From contig NC_056762.1 in the NCBI RefSeq assembly GCF_018687715.1, positions 34,832,864-34,896,863 of the forward strand: DNA of 64,000 nt. Direction: 5' to 3'. Under the pieces are notes generated by a model. It was not told where the DNA came from. It saw nothing but the letters and a program-made list of their open reading frames with translations, and did not search any database. A program made the position numbers and the translations under genes. This DNA comes from Carya illinoinensis (Eukaryota; Streptophyta; Magnoliopsida; Fagales; Juglandaceae). Numbering within the stretch: the stretch's first letter is position 1; each line of letters starts with the position of its first letter. Shown in pieces: positions 53,904 to 64,000 of this stretch.

Positions 53904-54571
53904 GCCACACCAAGTGCATTGCTGCACCTCGGCAATTGCTCCTTGGGGAGTAGTGGTGCGCACAGAGGTGCTGGTAGCACCACTGCAGTGCACAGGTAGT
54001 GCGCGCGACACTACTGTAGTGTGTAGGTGGTGAGCGTAGCACCGCGTTGCGGATTGCACCATAGGGTGCTCGCAGCGCCATGGTGGTGTGTCCTCTCTCT
54101 GCCTCTCACTAGTGCACTGCATCTCGTGCAAGCGAGTTGCCTGGGACAGCCATGCAAACTTACATAGACCATCAACCATCAACGCACATCACACCAGCAG
54201 AAACTGCTGCTTGGCCTAGATAGTATAGCGCCATGGTGGTGGACTCAGCACCTAGTAGCACCCAAATGGTACACGACTTTACACCTAGATCGCGTGGATC
54301 TTGCTGTCGCGCAACACCCCGTGCAGCATTTTGTGTGGCTAGTGGTGCTCATAGCGAGCAGCATGGGCAATGAGATCTCACTATGCCCATTTAGGCAGCG
54401 TGGCATCAGTGTGCATTGCACCATGAACCAATCCGAACCACCTCTCATGGTGGTATGGTCAGAATCACTTCATGCACTTGGGAAAATTATTCAAAAACAT
54501 GCAGTTCATTTCAAACAAATTTGATCAAACAAACAATGTGAGCAAAAATTAAATCAGGAACAACCGATCTT

Positions 54572-54583
54572 GCTCTGATACCA
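54572..54583 (-). other. primer-binding site of the outer element
   Basis: The minus strand reads TGGTATCAGAGC one base inside the 5' LTR, matching initiator tRNA-Met. It fixes the orientation of the outer element as minus. Confidence 0.88.
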
Positions 54584-54584
54584 A

Positions 54585-54955
54585 TGTTAGAAATACTAGA
54601 TCAAAGTACACAGCGGAAACGATATTACCTTGTTGAAAATATTTTAGATCTAGTGCAGTTGTTCCACGGATTCTCCGGTGTCGCTGTTTATCCAAAATCA
54701 TCCTATTGATGGTGGAGTGTATTACATGATAATACCAGAGTAATATCTACAAATTTCACAATCTAAATACCGGGACTAGAGAGAATCATTTGAGAGAGAT
54801 AACTTATTTGTAATCCACACACCTCATCCAAAGTGGGGAGGGGCTAGTGTAATCCTATGGCTGGCCATTAAGGGCTAGCCATCAAGTCTCATTAAGTGGC
54901 TCTTAAGCCACTTCATAAGCCCCAATAGAAGGTGAAAGCAATCCCCTTTCTTACA
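54585..54955 (-). repeat. 5' LTR of the outer element
   Basis: 371 bp, beginning TGTTAGAAATACTAGATC and ending CTTACA in plus orientation, followed by the target duplication ACTAT. It is shorter than its partner, chiefly through a missing block after GGAGGGGC. Confidence 0.88.
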
Positions 54956-54960
54956 ACTAT

Positions 54961-56392
54961 TAAGTTAAAAAAAAAATGAGTGTGTTTGTTTGATAGTCAT
55001 ACTATCATTTTCCTTATTAAAAGGCCCATTATTTATTTGATGGACACAAATTCGTTAACCTAAAACGTGGTTTTGTAAGGTTATCTACTATAATTTACCA
55101 TTCCTAGTAGAAAAACAACAAATTTCAATTCAAATGTTTAACATTCTACCAAGTTAATATTTTTTCTTTTTACTTGAAAAATAATGATAATTTTAAAAAA
55201 TTTACACTCAAAAATATTTTTTTTTATCATGTTAACTAATTACAAATAATTATTATTTTAGAAAGTTTTACACAATAAATATCCATATATTATATCCCAT
55301 CGTAATTTATTTTTTAAAATTTACTAAATGATGTTTATAATCGCATATAAAAGATTAAGGACGTACATTCTGAGTAATAAGTTTTACAATATAGAAGTTT
55401 TTTTATTCTCCTGTTTTTACATGTGTACATAGAAAGGCAGTTAATTTACTATTATTGTATTTTGCTTAATATGTTTGGGAACAGCTTTACAGCTCTGTAT
55501 ATAAAGCTACTGTAATCACAATTTTAATATACGACAGAATATTCTTTTACTCTAGAAATTAGATTTCTTAACACTGAGAATTAAAAATTGCGATTCACAC
55601 TTTAACATTATTATTACAAAGGGAAAATATGCGAGTTAAATTAAAGATAAATTATATTCAACAATTTTATACCATACATATGTTTTTATTTTTTAAATTT
55701 TGATATTTTTCCTTCCTACTGAGTAAAATAACTTTAAATTAAAAGTCATTCCACATTTTATTCTTACTATACTTGTGTCGATATGGTCATGTTTATTAAT
55801 TACTTCTTAAATTAGCTTTTACATTTTAAAATAATAAATTACAAAATTAAGATGCGCAATGGAGGGTGTCATATTAACAAGATAAAAAAAAAAGTAAAAT
55901 TAAATACAGTTTTAAAATGTCATAAAATTTATTATTAAAAAATAATTTTTTTCTTATAAATCACATATTTACCTAAAAATAAAAATTTTATTTTTCACAA
56001 GCGCAAGTGAATGATAGGGTTTATAACATTTTTAATATGATAATTTTGTCTTCAGAAATGTTGCATAAAGAGAGAAGGTTGCCCACTTTTAACGGCAAAC
56101 GCAGAGCTACTGCGGCGGTAAGTGCAAAATTGTTTGCGGAATGCTTCTCTAACAGCCGCTTCTCATCTTTCCCTCTTTGTTCTCTCTTGGTCTCCCTCCT
56201 CTGGCAACATCGAAAGAACTCGGCGCCGGAGAGGCTTCCCTTAGCCTTCAAAGCGTTGATGCAGCGGTGCGGTGCAGTAAGCTGTCAAAGAAACCCATAA
56301 CTGTCGTAGAAGAGATTGCACGGTTTCCAAAAAGATTCGACACCGTTTCTTAAAATTATACGTTCTAAAAGCTGCTTAGCATATGTGAGGAA
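54961..56392. other. spacer and presumed 5' region of the pseudouridine synthase gene
   Basis: Very AT-rich to about 56020, then GC-richer. 56040-56392 probably contains the 5'UTR. No clear TATA box is visible. An in-frame TAA at 56366-56368 precedes the chosen ATG, excluding a longer first exon in that frame. Confidence 0.5.
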
Positions 56393-59300
56393 ATGTGGAA
56401 AACTATTTTTCATCGGCTTGCTATTATCAGGCACTACTCTAGGATTTCTCCTCCGCCACCCGCTTATGCCGAACCAGTAATCCGGGTATCCAACAACATA
56501 GCCCAGTTGGGCGGACCAAAAGAGGGTCCAAAGCCTCGGCAACTCCTGTCTTTGCCTCCATTTCCTGCTCACCCCTTGCCCGTAAAGAATTCGGCCAGCG
56601 GTCATCCTGGTCGCGTCACCGCTATCAGCTGGGTCAAGTATTATTTTGACGAGATCCCCGGCTCTGCAATTACGTCTCATTTCAACAAAGGCCTTGTGAG
56701 TATTGTGATAATGTCTTATTAAAAACTTCTGTGTTTTATTACTCTGGGTTATGAGGAATCATGATAAAGTCGTCAAATTTATGCTTCAATGTATATTTTG
56801 CCCATGCTTTAAGCTCGGACGAGCACGCCACAACTAAATTTGCGGAAAAAGAATGAGACAGGAAAATGTGGAGTGTCCATTTGTTTTGATTTGGAATTTA
56901 TGACGATGGAATTAATCTTGTTGGGGTTGGGCTGATTTAAAATCATATACTGTCTATCTGTGCTGACTTTGATCGAATGAAGTATTATTCATATTGAGTT
57001 GGGATGTAATCGAATGCATGTGGGGGGCCTTTTATTAGGATTCCTCAACTCGAGTATATTCACAGACTTGTATGCTTTTCCTCTTCTTCAGGTCCAGATG
57101 GAATGCCCATGTTCGAAAGACTCCTATGATGACGAGGAAGGACAAATGAAACGGATGAGAAAAGTGCGGATGCATAAAGCCAATCATAATTTTCATTATG
57201 AACTCTTATAAAAAAAAAAATTTCATTATGAACTTTGTGTGGGTAAATTATCACTTGGGGAAGTTCTTGATACGAGTATTGATACAATACGTTAGAATAC
57301 CATCCTAACCCAAGAGTCATAAACTGTGGACTTAAATACATTAATCTTGCTCTCTCCCCACTTTATTTTTCAATTCTATTTGTTGGCCGTATGCAATTTT
57401 ATGTGGGTAACTTCATCTGCAAACATACAGCTGACCTACAGATCAAACATAATGAGGTAATGGAGGCCGGGGCAAGAGTTTATATACCCGTATCGGTTGC
57501 TGAGACCAGGATTTCTAAGAGATTTGACACTATACCAAGTGGGACACTATATCCAAATGCGGATGAGATACAGTACTTGCAACGGCTTGTCAAATACAAG
57601 GCACGTTTACATTTAGCTCCTATCTTGTCTCCTTTCATGTTATTTGAGTTGATTCACGGATAGTCCTGATGTTTGCGTTTTCAATCCCTGATTCCATTGA
57701 TTATATATAGATGCGTATGGGTTTGTTTGTGGGTTTATCTCCTATGCTTATTATTTTGACTCTTTTTCAACCTTGGTGAGATATGATGTTCCATCTCACT
57801 CTAAATTTTTTCTGATTTCTTCTTTGAAATTCTGTATGTTTACATCGTTTGGTTGGTTCTGTATTGTTTGGGCAGTTGTGCTCGTATTGATATATGTTAT
57901 TTGGTGGTTGGAATTTCAGGACTATGCTATAATTCTGCTAAACAAGCCCCCAAGACTTCCAGTTAAGGTTTGTATCCTGCACTCCTATTCTTTATGGTGC
58001 TAGATTGTTGTTTAAGCATATTTTGTTGCCACTTGATTTTATATGTAATTATTTTCTCAGGGGAATCTGCCAGTTCATAACAGCATGGATGCATTGGCAG
58101 CTGCTGCTTTGTCTTATGATTATGATGAGGGTCCGAAGTTGGTAAGCTTTTAGTTTGTTATGATTTCTTTGCTTATCAAAAAATTATTACGGTGTAAGAA
58201 TGTTGTAAATAAGATTTGAAAAAAAGACTGCATCTATTTTATTATTAGTGTTGCTGCTTTTCTGTTGGTTAATGATGGTCCATATGCAATTGCTTCAGTT
58301 AGTAAGGAAGTTAATTGAATAGGGTAGTGACTAGTTGAGGAAGAAGATATGTGCTATATTTGGTGTTTAGGAACAAAAGAATGTTCCATGTTTCAATTGT
58401 GTGGTTGAATTCATTTCATGCACACATTTTTTGAGGGGTGAATCTGATATGTTAAAGGTGCTACTGGCCCCATTTAGATATTTTTAATACTTTTAGAATG
58501 TCTAAAATAAATGTCCAATTCTGAAAATCTCCAGTTCTGATATCTTTCTTATATTTGCGTTTTTAAAAGCACAAGATTCTTAATGAAAATTGTGTCACCT
58601 TTGATATTAATTGGGAGACATTTTATAAAGATCACATGTTTCACCGGTCAAAAAAACATGTTCATTAGATATGCTTTACTAAGCTGCAAATAAATAAGAC
58701 TATTTGTTTTATTAAATAAGTTGCTTGTGAATACAAAATTATGATCGATTATTTAAACGATCCAACTTGTATAAAACTCAAATCAACCTGTATAACTTTG
58801 TATTTATTGTTTTTATAGTAAAAGAATATAAGTTTACAAAAAGGAATTATGAGTTTAATCGTGAATAAATAAAAATTAAGATATTTGCAAAAACTCAAAG
58901 TTGGCTTGTCATACTTTATGGATAAAGTTATAGAATATAATATAAGTAATCTATATAGTCAAAATTAAAATAGCTCGTGAACAAGCTCATACTTGTCCGA
59001 TAAATAAATGAATTATTTGTAAACATAAAATATAACTTGGTGATAAGCTCAAGCTCAACTCATGTTTAATCACCCACTACTCATTTGAACTCGAGTCCTC
59101 TACGCAGTGTTACTGTTTTTTTAATTAATAATCATGCCATTTAAAGCAGGACATTAAATTTTTTTCAGGACATTTAAAAAGTTTTGCTGTGATAATACTT
59201 TCTCTGTTTTCTTCTAGAATCTTTCTGGCTTGCTGCTTACGATTCCACTACCATTGCAAATAGATATTTTTCAAATCTTTAGTTTTCTTTAGCAGCTTTT

Positions 59301-61475
59301 CTGTTTGCTGATTCCATAGAGTTATTTTGTAAGGTTCATCGTCTTGACCGAGAGCAGAGTGGCCTTCTCTTGATGGGGAGAACAAAAGAAAGTGTAGATC
59401 ATCTTCAGTGGCTATTCAGTGACATTAATAAAGCAAATTCCTCCTGTAAGGTACTAAGACCCGAGCTACTTATTGTATACGTACAGCAGGGGTGGTGAAT
59501 GTGACTTCTAGAATATGATGGGGATAAATAGTTTAATGCTTATAGTTTTTTAGTCTAAAGACTAATACGCTTATACCTAATCTTAGGCTTGGAATGATGC
59601 ATGCGAAGCAACATATCAGAGGTACTGGGCTTTGGTCATAGGCTCGCCCAGGGAAAAGGAAGGCTTAATTTGTGCTCCTCTTACAAAGGTCTCTGTCTTC
59701 CTCTCTGTCTGTGTCAACAATTATACTTTCAGAAATGGATTCATCTAAAAGATGTAACAACTTGAATGTATTTCTATTGCTATCAATTGCAGGTGCTTCT
59801 TAATGATGGGAAGACTGAGAGGGTCATCTTGGCTCATCAATCAGGTTTGGAAGCTTGTCAAGAGTCCATAACTGAATACCGTGTTCTTGGTCCAGTAATA
59901 AATGGGTGCTCATGGATTGAACTACGTCCACTTACTAGCCGAAAGCATCAGGTACCTTGTCACATTCCATCTTGGTCTCTCTCAAGTACACATAGGGCAG
60001 TGCCCTTACTTCTCAAGTAAATATTAAAATTCAAAGGCCAATTCTTAGTCTTTATTTCTTTAAGGTGGAACATCCTATTGGCCATGTATATTAATTAAAT
60101 TTACACATGGGGAAAACATACTTTTTCATTTTTTACCCTTCAACTAATAGGCATTTTACACTTTTCACCCTAGACTACCAAAACATACTCTATGCAAAAC
60201 TTCCCCTTTGTACCATTCAATTAGCAAACAATGATAAATATTAAATAGCACCCCCTCAAATTCTAACCGTTAGGATGAATGAAAACTGGGTAAAAACTAA
60301 AAATAGGTGACGTGGCATAATCATGATAGTTGAATCTTAACCCTGCGTGTTTTGACTTTTTAGTAGTTTGTGTGATGGATGAAAAATAAGTGAAAATAGG
60401 GGACGTGACAGTCTTGACTGCTGAATCTTAACAGTGCGCGTTGTAGCTTTTTGCTAGTTGAAGGGGTCAATGTCTCAATTTTGGTAGTGTAGGGTGAAGC
60501 GTACATCACCCAGTAGTTGGAGGGTGGAATACACTTTTCACCCTTTATATGTTATGCTCATGAGAGTAAGGGTCTATAATCGTCAGAGAACCGAGACTAA
60601 AAGGTTTTTACATGTATATTTGTGCCAGTTGTTTATGTAATATTACTAAGTTTTTTTATTGATGTTTTTCTAGAAGATGTTTGTAGAGGGTTTCAACATC
60701 GAAGATGTAGCATACGGTATACCTGATAACTTAATTTTTCTATGATCCTAGAAGTTGAACTTGCGTCACTTACAATTATTTTTTTTTTCCTTGTAGTTGA
60801 TTTCTGTTATTCATATAGACTGGTAAAAAGACGTTCAAGTGTGAGGCAACTTAGGGTGTTTAAAATTCCAGTTGTTCAAAATATGTTTTGGAGTTGATTT
60901 ACGATAAAACATTTAGAGATTCATGGGTGTTTTTCAACCTTGCATAATTAACCATTATCCAAACACTCGCTCTCACCTACTCTATGGAACGAACCCCTCC
61001 CCCTTCCTTTTCTCTTTACGTGATGCTATGTGCCAGCATCTGCTAACGGAGCTCTTGACTTCTGTATCTGGAGGATCTAATTTCAATCATCTCATTACAG
61101 CTCCGTGTCCATTGTGCTGAAGCTCTTGGCACTCCAATTGTTGGTGACTATAAGTATGGTTGGTTTGTTCACAAGAGATGGAAGCAAATGCCTCGGACTG
61201 ATATTGAGCCAACAACTGGGAAACCTTACAAGTTGCGAAGGCCAGAAGGGCTGGATGTTCAGAAGGGAAGTGTTTTATCTAAAGTCCCTTTGTTACATCT
61301 GCACTGTAGAGAGCTTGTACTTCCCAACATCGCAAAGTTCCTTCCGGCATTGAATCAAAAGTCAGAGAACCTGTATCCTGAACTTAGCTCGAAGCCAGAT
61401 CTCCTCCGGTTTGTGGCATCAATGCCATCCCACATGAAAATTAGTTGGAATCTCATGTCCTCCTGTCTGGTATAA
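56393..61475 (+). CDS. mitochondrial RluA-type RNA pseudouridine synthase
   Basis: Nine exons: 56393-56695, 57092-57163, 57442-57600, 57920-57967, 58061-58141, 59334-59450, 59587-59688, 59793-59951, 61101-61475; 1416 nt, 471 aa. It isomerises uridine to pseudouridine in organellar RNA; the best remembered match is Arabidopsis RNA pseudouridine synthase 4 (At3g19440 type). The N-terminus (MWKTIFHRLAIIRHYSR) is basic and hydroxylated, like a mitochondrial presequence. An S4-like segment comes next (RVTAISWVKYYF ... VMEAGARVYIP). The catalytic motif is HRLDREQSG with Asp226 intact; the family usually has Thr where Gln229 stands. The later WALVIGSP, LRPLTSRKHQLRVHCAEALG and GDYKYG segments complete the synthase fold. 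All introns are GT-AG except intron 3, which appears to be GC-AG. The ATG is the first in frame after an upstream stop. Confidence 0.92.
58600..59110. repeat. repeat-like DNA in intron 5 of the synthase gene
   Basis: Phrases such as AAGCTCAAGCTCAACTCATG and CATTTGAACTCGAGTCC recall a common plant interspersed repeat rich in GAGCTC/CTCGAG words. Ends and class could not be defined. Confidence 0.3.
60108..60545. mobile_element. MITE with long inverted repeats in intron 8 of the synthase gene
   Basis: The left end (GGGGAAAACATACTTTTTCA ... ACTTTTCACCCTAG) and the reverse complement of the right end (GGGTGAAAAGTGTATTCCAC ... GCTTCACCCTAC) align imperfectly over 50-60 bp. Inside are two related stretches (GACGTGGCATAATCATGATA and GACGTGACAGTCTTGACTGC). 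Long terminal repeats suggest a Mutator-like MITE. No clear target duplication was found. Confidence 0.5.
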
Positions 61476-62484
61476 GGAGGCATGAAAGTTTTTATTCTGT
61501 AGAGCAATCTATGTTACTACAGATCCATTTTTGGGGGTGAACTCCTACTGTTTCTGTAATTTATAAGTTGACATTATGATTTAGTGAATTAGATTTCAAT
61601 AGAAGTTTCATGCACGTAACATGAGTAGTTTCTCCTTACCCTCATGAATGGTTTCGTTTTTCAACGAGTTTGCGGAGCCAGGGTCATTAATTAGGCATCC
61701 ATAGATACATGCTACAATCTGGATGAACTGTGTCATAATCAACTACTCATAACTGAATTTTGGGGGATCACTGTAACAAGACTTACGAGGCCTACATGTC
61801 CTCGTTCTTCTTTTTTCTCATGTTCTGGTAATCAGTTGACCGATGCCCGATAACATGGCGCCATCAACAGTGCACTGGCCTGAAAAATTAAAGAGCACGG
61901 GACAGGAGATTTCCAACTTATTCTTCCCCTTGATACGAAATGAATATTAACGGCTGCATCAAACTAAACAAAGCATGATGATCCATCCCTCCTACCCACG
62001 GGAGTAACATTAGAGTCGTTCATTTACATGCGTTGCAATGGATAGCTACTATAGTCTATCTACACCCAAAAAACACAAAAAGAGAGAATTTACGACACTA
62101 AAGTGCGAAGTAAAGTGGTCAATATGGAAATCTCAATAAAGAATAAATCCGATTCAGCATTTACATCATAATGGCTTAATCCTCGAATGAGCTGCCCGAA
62201 ATTCCTGGAACAGTCTTTAGCTGTGTGGAATCACCCAATACAGACCTTCTGATGCCACCATTTCCACAATCTTTGCATAGATGAAGTTAATTTCCTGGCA
62301 TGTTCATGATGGTTGAACGTAGTACAATGTTTGGCATCGTTCAGGTGATATGTAAGGTGAATGGTGACTGCTCTTCGATTGATCCAAGCAAAAATTATCT
62401 TTTGGAGTGGAGACATCCAATGGATACAGAAATGCAGACAAGCCACGAGGAGAGTACTTGAGGAAAATAGCCTACCATATGTGT
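61476..62484. other. convergent 3' regions
   Basis: The 1 kb between the plus-strand synthase stop and the minus-strand coiled-coil gene stop. It should contain both 3'UTRs. No ORF of note is seen. Confidence 0.6.
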
Positions 62485-64000
62485 TTAAATCTGCTCTGCA
62501 GGTTGGGAAAGCAGTCTTTCTGCCTCATCGTTTGCTTCAGCTTGCAGTCTCCATCTCTGAAAAGAAAACCAAATATATAAGGAAAAAAAAAAAAACTAAG
62601 GCATGCAGGTTACGATGTACAGTGGAGGGCTTCTCTACATAAATTTTACAATAACAATTTCAATTAATTTCAATTAACCTTGACAATCGGATAAAAAAGG
62701 TATTTCTAAGTGGAAAGAAAATACCTCTTCAAGATTTTCTAGCTCCATTATTTGTTGTATTTGTTCTGCAATACTTTCCTATAAATAAGAATGATGGAGT
62801 TGGATTAGATTACGGTTTTCAGATCAAGTTATAGTAGTAGATAATCAGGATTTGCGTACCGCATTGCTTGCTGCTTCAGCAGCAAGTACATCAGAGTCCA
62901 ATTCTACTTCAATTTCAATCATAGAAGAAATCTGAAAAATGGATGGCATCATCACACATCAATTTATGCTTTGGAAAAACAAACATTAAAGAGATAATTA
63001 GATGGGAGACTGGGGGTGGGATTATGGTTTCTGTCACATAGGAACATACTCTTGCAAAGCTATCAATTAGTTCAATCCGTCCCCTAAGGGAGTTTTCCAA
63101 GCCTTCTCGCACTCTTTTGACTCTACTTCTTCGAGCGCTAAAATATAACCAAAAATAGTTCAGAGATCACACTTCAAATAACGGAGATCTCCAAACCTAT
63201 ACTACACAAACAATCAAATCAAACTCAAGAAATAATGCATCAAACAACTAGATTAAAATTATGCAAATAAAAATAATTTTAGGAGGGTTTCACCGATAAG
63301 AAGGTTCTCCCACGGCAGAAATTTTGTTCTCCAGTTGGCACATCCGAGCCAACATCCAAACCTACACAGAAAATGAATGAATCTCTCAAATGGAACTTCA
63401 AGCTACTTTGGTGAAAAAGGTTTTTAACCTTGCAGGATTCTTAATTAACCTAACTCAGAAGATTCCAGGAGGAGGATGATAACTATTTTTGGTATTTTCT
63501 TCAACTGAGTTGTTAGATATTTTCAATATACTTTAAGATCTATTACTAGTTTGAATGATTTTTTGAGCTCATAAGCTGTACCCAATCGCACCACCATCTT
63601 GAGACAGTGTTACATGAGACGCTGCATAACTTACATGTGAATACAGTTAACCTTTTGAGCACATATGTATGGAACAAGTCAGTGCAGCTAAATTTTTTGT
63701 AGAGTTTAATTTTACAAATATATTTAAAGCATCAGAGTGGATGGACTTCATGTACATAATCTTGATATGCCTGCTAGTCTGTTTGGTCACAATTTTAAGA
63801 CTAATTGAGTGAGCACTGTTTCACAATATAATTGCTTAACAGGAGGCATGTCTATTAACCGGAGACATTCTTCATTTTTTAAAACCCAGCCAAATTTTCT
63901 TTCATGTCAAACATGATTATTGAATACAAATTGGAATTGAAATGAATTTATTACAAGGCTTGCCAGGACTTACATGCAGATCATATTGAGATAAAAGTTG
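62485..64000 (-). CDS. 3' part of a coiled-coil protein gene, possibly INO80 subunit D/KANSL2-like
   Basis: Six exons, the first cut by the window edge: >64000-63974, 63361-63294, 63137-63050, 62931-62860, 62778-62725, 62556-62485, all GT-AG and in phase, encoding the last 126 residues. The visible protein begins QLLSQYDLHVWMLARMCQLE, then a basic stretch (RARRSRVKRVREGLENSLRG), then long helical, acidic, heptad-rich sequence (IEIEVELDSDVLAAEAA, QIQQIMELENLEE) to the end at AEQI. It resembles, from memory, plant proteins annotated as INO80 complex subunit D or KAT8/NSL subunit 2-like nuclear factors, but the zinc-binding domain that would settle this lies outside the window. The exon structure is strongly supported by frame continuity; the identity is not. 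Confidence 0.75.

Larger units (their letters stand above)
52781..54330. repeat. GC-rich, palindrome-dense leader of the outer element
   Basis: Excluding the hAT insert at 53055-53903, this DNA is far richer in GC than the rest of the block and is dense in short GTGCAC, GCACC/GGTGC and TGCAGTGCA motifs. It lies between the PBS-side LTR and the AT-rich interior, where a retroelement's leader RNA would be. Several ORFs of 60-90 codons on both strands look like by-products of composition. Confidence 0.55.
37406..54955 (-). mobile_element. nested LTR-retrotransposon block; outer LARD-like element
   Basis: Two related LTRs (37406-37798 and 54585-54955), both beginning TGTTAG and ending TTACA on the plus strand, are flanked by ACTAT at 37401-37405 and 54956-54960, a 5 bp target duplication. 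The tRNA-iMet primer-binding site beside the right LTR makes it a minus-strand element. After removing the inserted copia element, solo LTR and hAT MITE, about 6.9 kb remain. Its inside (37799-38551 and 47004-54584) shows no gag, protease, integrase or reverse transcriptase signature in any frame I checked, so it looks like a large non-autonomous derivative. Its LTRs differ much more than those of the inner copia element, so it is the older insertion. Confidence 0.85.

Noticed and set aside
53893..54524. Several 60-93 codon ORFs on both strands
   Set aside because: They overlap each other in GC-rich repeat DNA of the outer element and show no family signature.
56007..56300. 97-codon ORF just before the pseudouridine synthase gene
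   Set aside because: It does not lead in frame or by a clear splice into the synthase; treated as leader DNA.
57001..57091. Start of the second synthase exon at an upstream ATG
   Set aside because: A TTCTTCAG acceptor at 57091 and the conserved GLVQME join define the exon start at 57092.

Overview
The window is nuclear DNA of a woody eudicot. It has intron-rich plant genes with GT-AG introns, AT-rich spacers full of small MITEs, LINE and SINE remnants, and a 17.5 kb nested LTR-retrotransposon block. An LTR carrying many GCTCGAGCG-type motifs and MITEs ending in GTTTGG recall Fagales such as walnut or hickory, but that placement is an inference.

Layout. An intronless NDR1/HIN1-like (LEA_2) gene lies at 1181-1795 (+). 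Two tandem minus-strand class 3 lipase genes (4431-5710 and 9747-11551, 344 aa each) share exon structure, including a 5'UTR exon and a long leader intron that holds LINE fragments. A complete DRP1A-type dynamin gene follows: 16 coding exons at 15632-24590 (-), 610 aa, with MITEs, a SINE and a (TG)n(GA)n tract in its introns. After a spacer with a hAT MITE comes a UDP-glucose 4-epimerase gene: 9 exons at 28516-33443 (-), 348 aa.

From 37406 to 54955 is a nested transposon block. The outer element is minus strand, has 0.39/0.37 kb LTRs and TSD ACTAT, and shows no recognisable protein; it is LARD-like. It has been invaded by a Sirevirus-like Ty1/copia element (38557-46998, two 1338 bp LTRs, TSD CAAAA), by an LTR now present as a solo copy (47603-48924, TSD GCAAG) and by a hAT MITE (53055-53903, 8 bp TSD). 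The copia element has decayed gag and pol on the minus strand. Between pol and its 3' LTR it carries two related coiled-coil ORFs on the opposite strand, each with its own TATA-like box. This is the most unusual part of the window.

Downstream are a 9-exon mitochondrial RluA-type pseudouridine synthase gene (56393-61475, +, 471 aa) with one apparent GC-AG intron, and the 3' half of a minus-strand coiled-coil gene that runs off the right edge.

The five complete genes and the partial one are unrelated housekeeping or defence-type functions (membrane defence protein, lipid hydrolysis, membrane fission, sugar nucleotide conversion, RNA modification). Nothing suggests a cluster. All exon joins were derived by hand from splice signals, reading frame and remembered family conservation, without transcript evidence.
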